From positions 806,001 through 870,000 of the forward strand of contig NZ_SMFY01000002.1 of the NCBI RefSeq assembly GCF_004339465.1: DNA of 64,000 nt, in the 5' to 3' direction. Positions 63,532-64,000 of this stretch are shown here, piece by piece. Each line of letters starts with the position of its first letter. Position 1 is the stretch's first letter. This stretch comes from Ancylobacter aquaticus (GTDB taxonomy: Bacteria > Pseudomonadota > Alphaproteobacteria > Rhizobiales > Xanthobacteraceae). Below the pieces are notes generated by a model. It did not search any database, was not told the origin of the DNA, and worked only from the letters and a program-made list of their open reading frames with translations. Position numbers and translations under genes: made by a program.

Positions 63532-64000
63532 TCAGTGCGTCGAAGGTGCCGCCGCTTCCTGTTTGCGGGCGCGGCGGCGCTCGCCGAAGCCCGCGATCCA
63601 GCGGGCGACGACGTAGAAGGTCGGGGTGAACAGCAGCCCGAAGATGGTCACGCCGATCATGCCGGAGAACACCGCCGTGCCCAGCGACTGGCGCAGCTCG
63701 GCGCCGGCGCCGGTGGCGATCACCAGCGGCACCACACCGAAGATGAACGCCAGCGAGGTCATGATGATGGGCCGCAGGCGCAGCTGGGCGGCTTCGGTGG
63801 CGGCGTCGAAGCGGTTATGCCCCCGATCCTCCAGCTGCTTGGCGAACTCCACGATCAGGATGGCGTTCTTCGCCGCCAGGCCGATGAGCACGATGAATCC
63901 CACCTGGCTCAGGATATTATTGTCCTGCCCTCGTATCTGGATGCCCACCACGGCGGCGATCAGGCACATGGGGACGATGAGGATCACCGCCAGCGGCAGC
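63532..64000 (-). CDS. RND-family efflux pump inner-membrane subunit, C-terminal part (runs off right edge)
   Basis: The last 156 codons of an AcrB/HAE1-type resistance-nodulation-division transporter, which uses proton flow to export drugs and toxic compounds through a tripartite complex. Visible are the transmembrane helix pair VGFIVLIGLAAKNAILIVEF, the cytoplasmic loop EAAQLRLRPIIMTSLAF, and the final helices GVVPLVIATGAGAELRQSLG with GMIGVTIFGLLFTPTFYVVA. The frame is open to base 64000 and the translation continues upstream without a start (LPLAVILIVPM). The membrane-fusion partner should be outside the window. It ends just before a strong terminator, so it is the last gene of its operon. 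Confidence 0.95.
   Translation of the reverse strand, partial: LPLAVILIVPMCLIAAVVGIQIRGQDNNILSQVGFIVLIGLAAKNAILIVEFAKQLEDRGHNRFDAATEAAQLRLRPIIMTSLAFIFGVVPLVIATGAGAELRQSLGTAVFSGMIGVTIFGLLFTPTFYVVARWIAGFGERRRARKQEAAAPSTH

Overview
The window is 64 kb of GC-rich chromosomal DNA from an alphaproteobacterium, most likely of the order Hyphomicrobiales (Rhizobiales) and plausibly the Xanthobacteraceae (Ancylobacter/Starkeya/Xanthobacter type). The reasons are a GAAC-N7-GAAC SOS box in front of recA, an ATP12-type F1 assembly chaperone, CckA, a DksA that keeps only one of the four zinc cysteines, a sigma-54 glnB-glnA unit, and a 1918-residue apolipoprotein-like membrane protein resembling the growth pole ring protein of polar-growing Rhizobiales. 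No phage, IS element, CRISPR array or plasmid function was seen. The taxonomic call is inference from gene content and wording of proteins, not from a search.

Layout. 1-4.5 kb: start of alaS, recA with its SOS box, and a small cupin/flavin monooxygenase operon. 4.6-7.9 kb: divergent katG and oxyR around a palindrome-rich promoter, then a REP-like palindromic element. 8-14.9 kb: M32 carboxypeptidase, aldose epimerase, RidA, a phosphotransacetylase-acetate kinase pair, and a HAD phosphatase-ATP12 pair. 15-24.6 kb, all on the minus strand: tRNA-Leu, trigger factor, ClpP, ClpX, Lon, HU and tRNA-Val, a proteostasis block, with NAD(P)HX repair upstream. 24.8-26.8 kb: glnB-glnA behind a sigma-54 promoter. 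26.9-34.1 kb: an autotransporter-barrel protein, ribosomal proteins L13 and S9, a CoA-binding protein, a MipA/OmpV porin divergent from a membrane LytTR regulator, an O-acetylhomoserine sulfhydrylase and a DUF1127 peptide.

34.2-43.8 kb: trmFO translationally coupled to an unusual kinase-like protein, then a LysR-controlled catabolic cluster (two SDR dehydrogenases, a creatininase-family amidohydrolase and two ureohydrolases), followed by Dps and a MarR regulator. 43.8-56.8 kb: phosphoglucomutase, glucose-6-phosphate isomerase, CckA, a FliO-like protein, DksA, a second MipA/OmpV protein, SixA, the YcjX/YcjF pair and a [2Fe-2S] ferredoxin. 57.1-62.9 kb: the giant GPR-like protein. The right edge holds the 3' end of an RND efflux pump gene.

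The best candidates for new biology are: (a) the protein encoded just after trmFO, a RIO/LPS-kinase-like domain fused to a stand-alone C-terminal subdomain of the acyl-adenylate (ANL) enzymes whose catalytic lysine is replaced; (b) the SDR-SDR-creatininase-ureohydrolase-ureohydrolase cluster, whose substrate I cannot name; (c) the GPR-like protein with nineteen consecutive 22-residue units and four 29-residue tandem repeats; and (d) the nested inverted repeats in front of the HU gene and between katG and oxyR.
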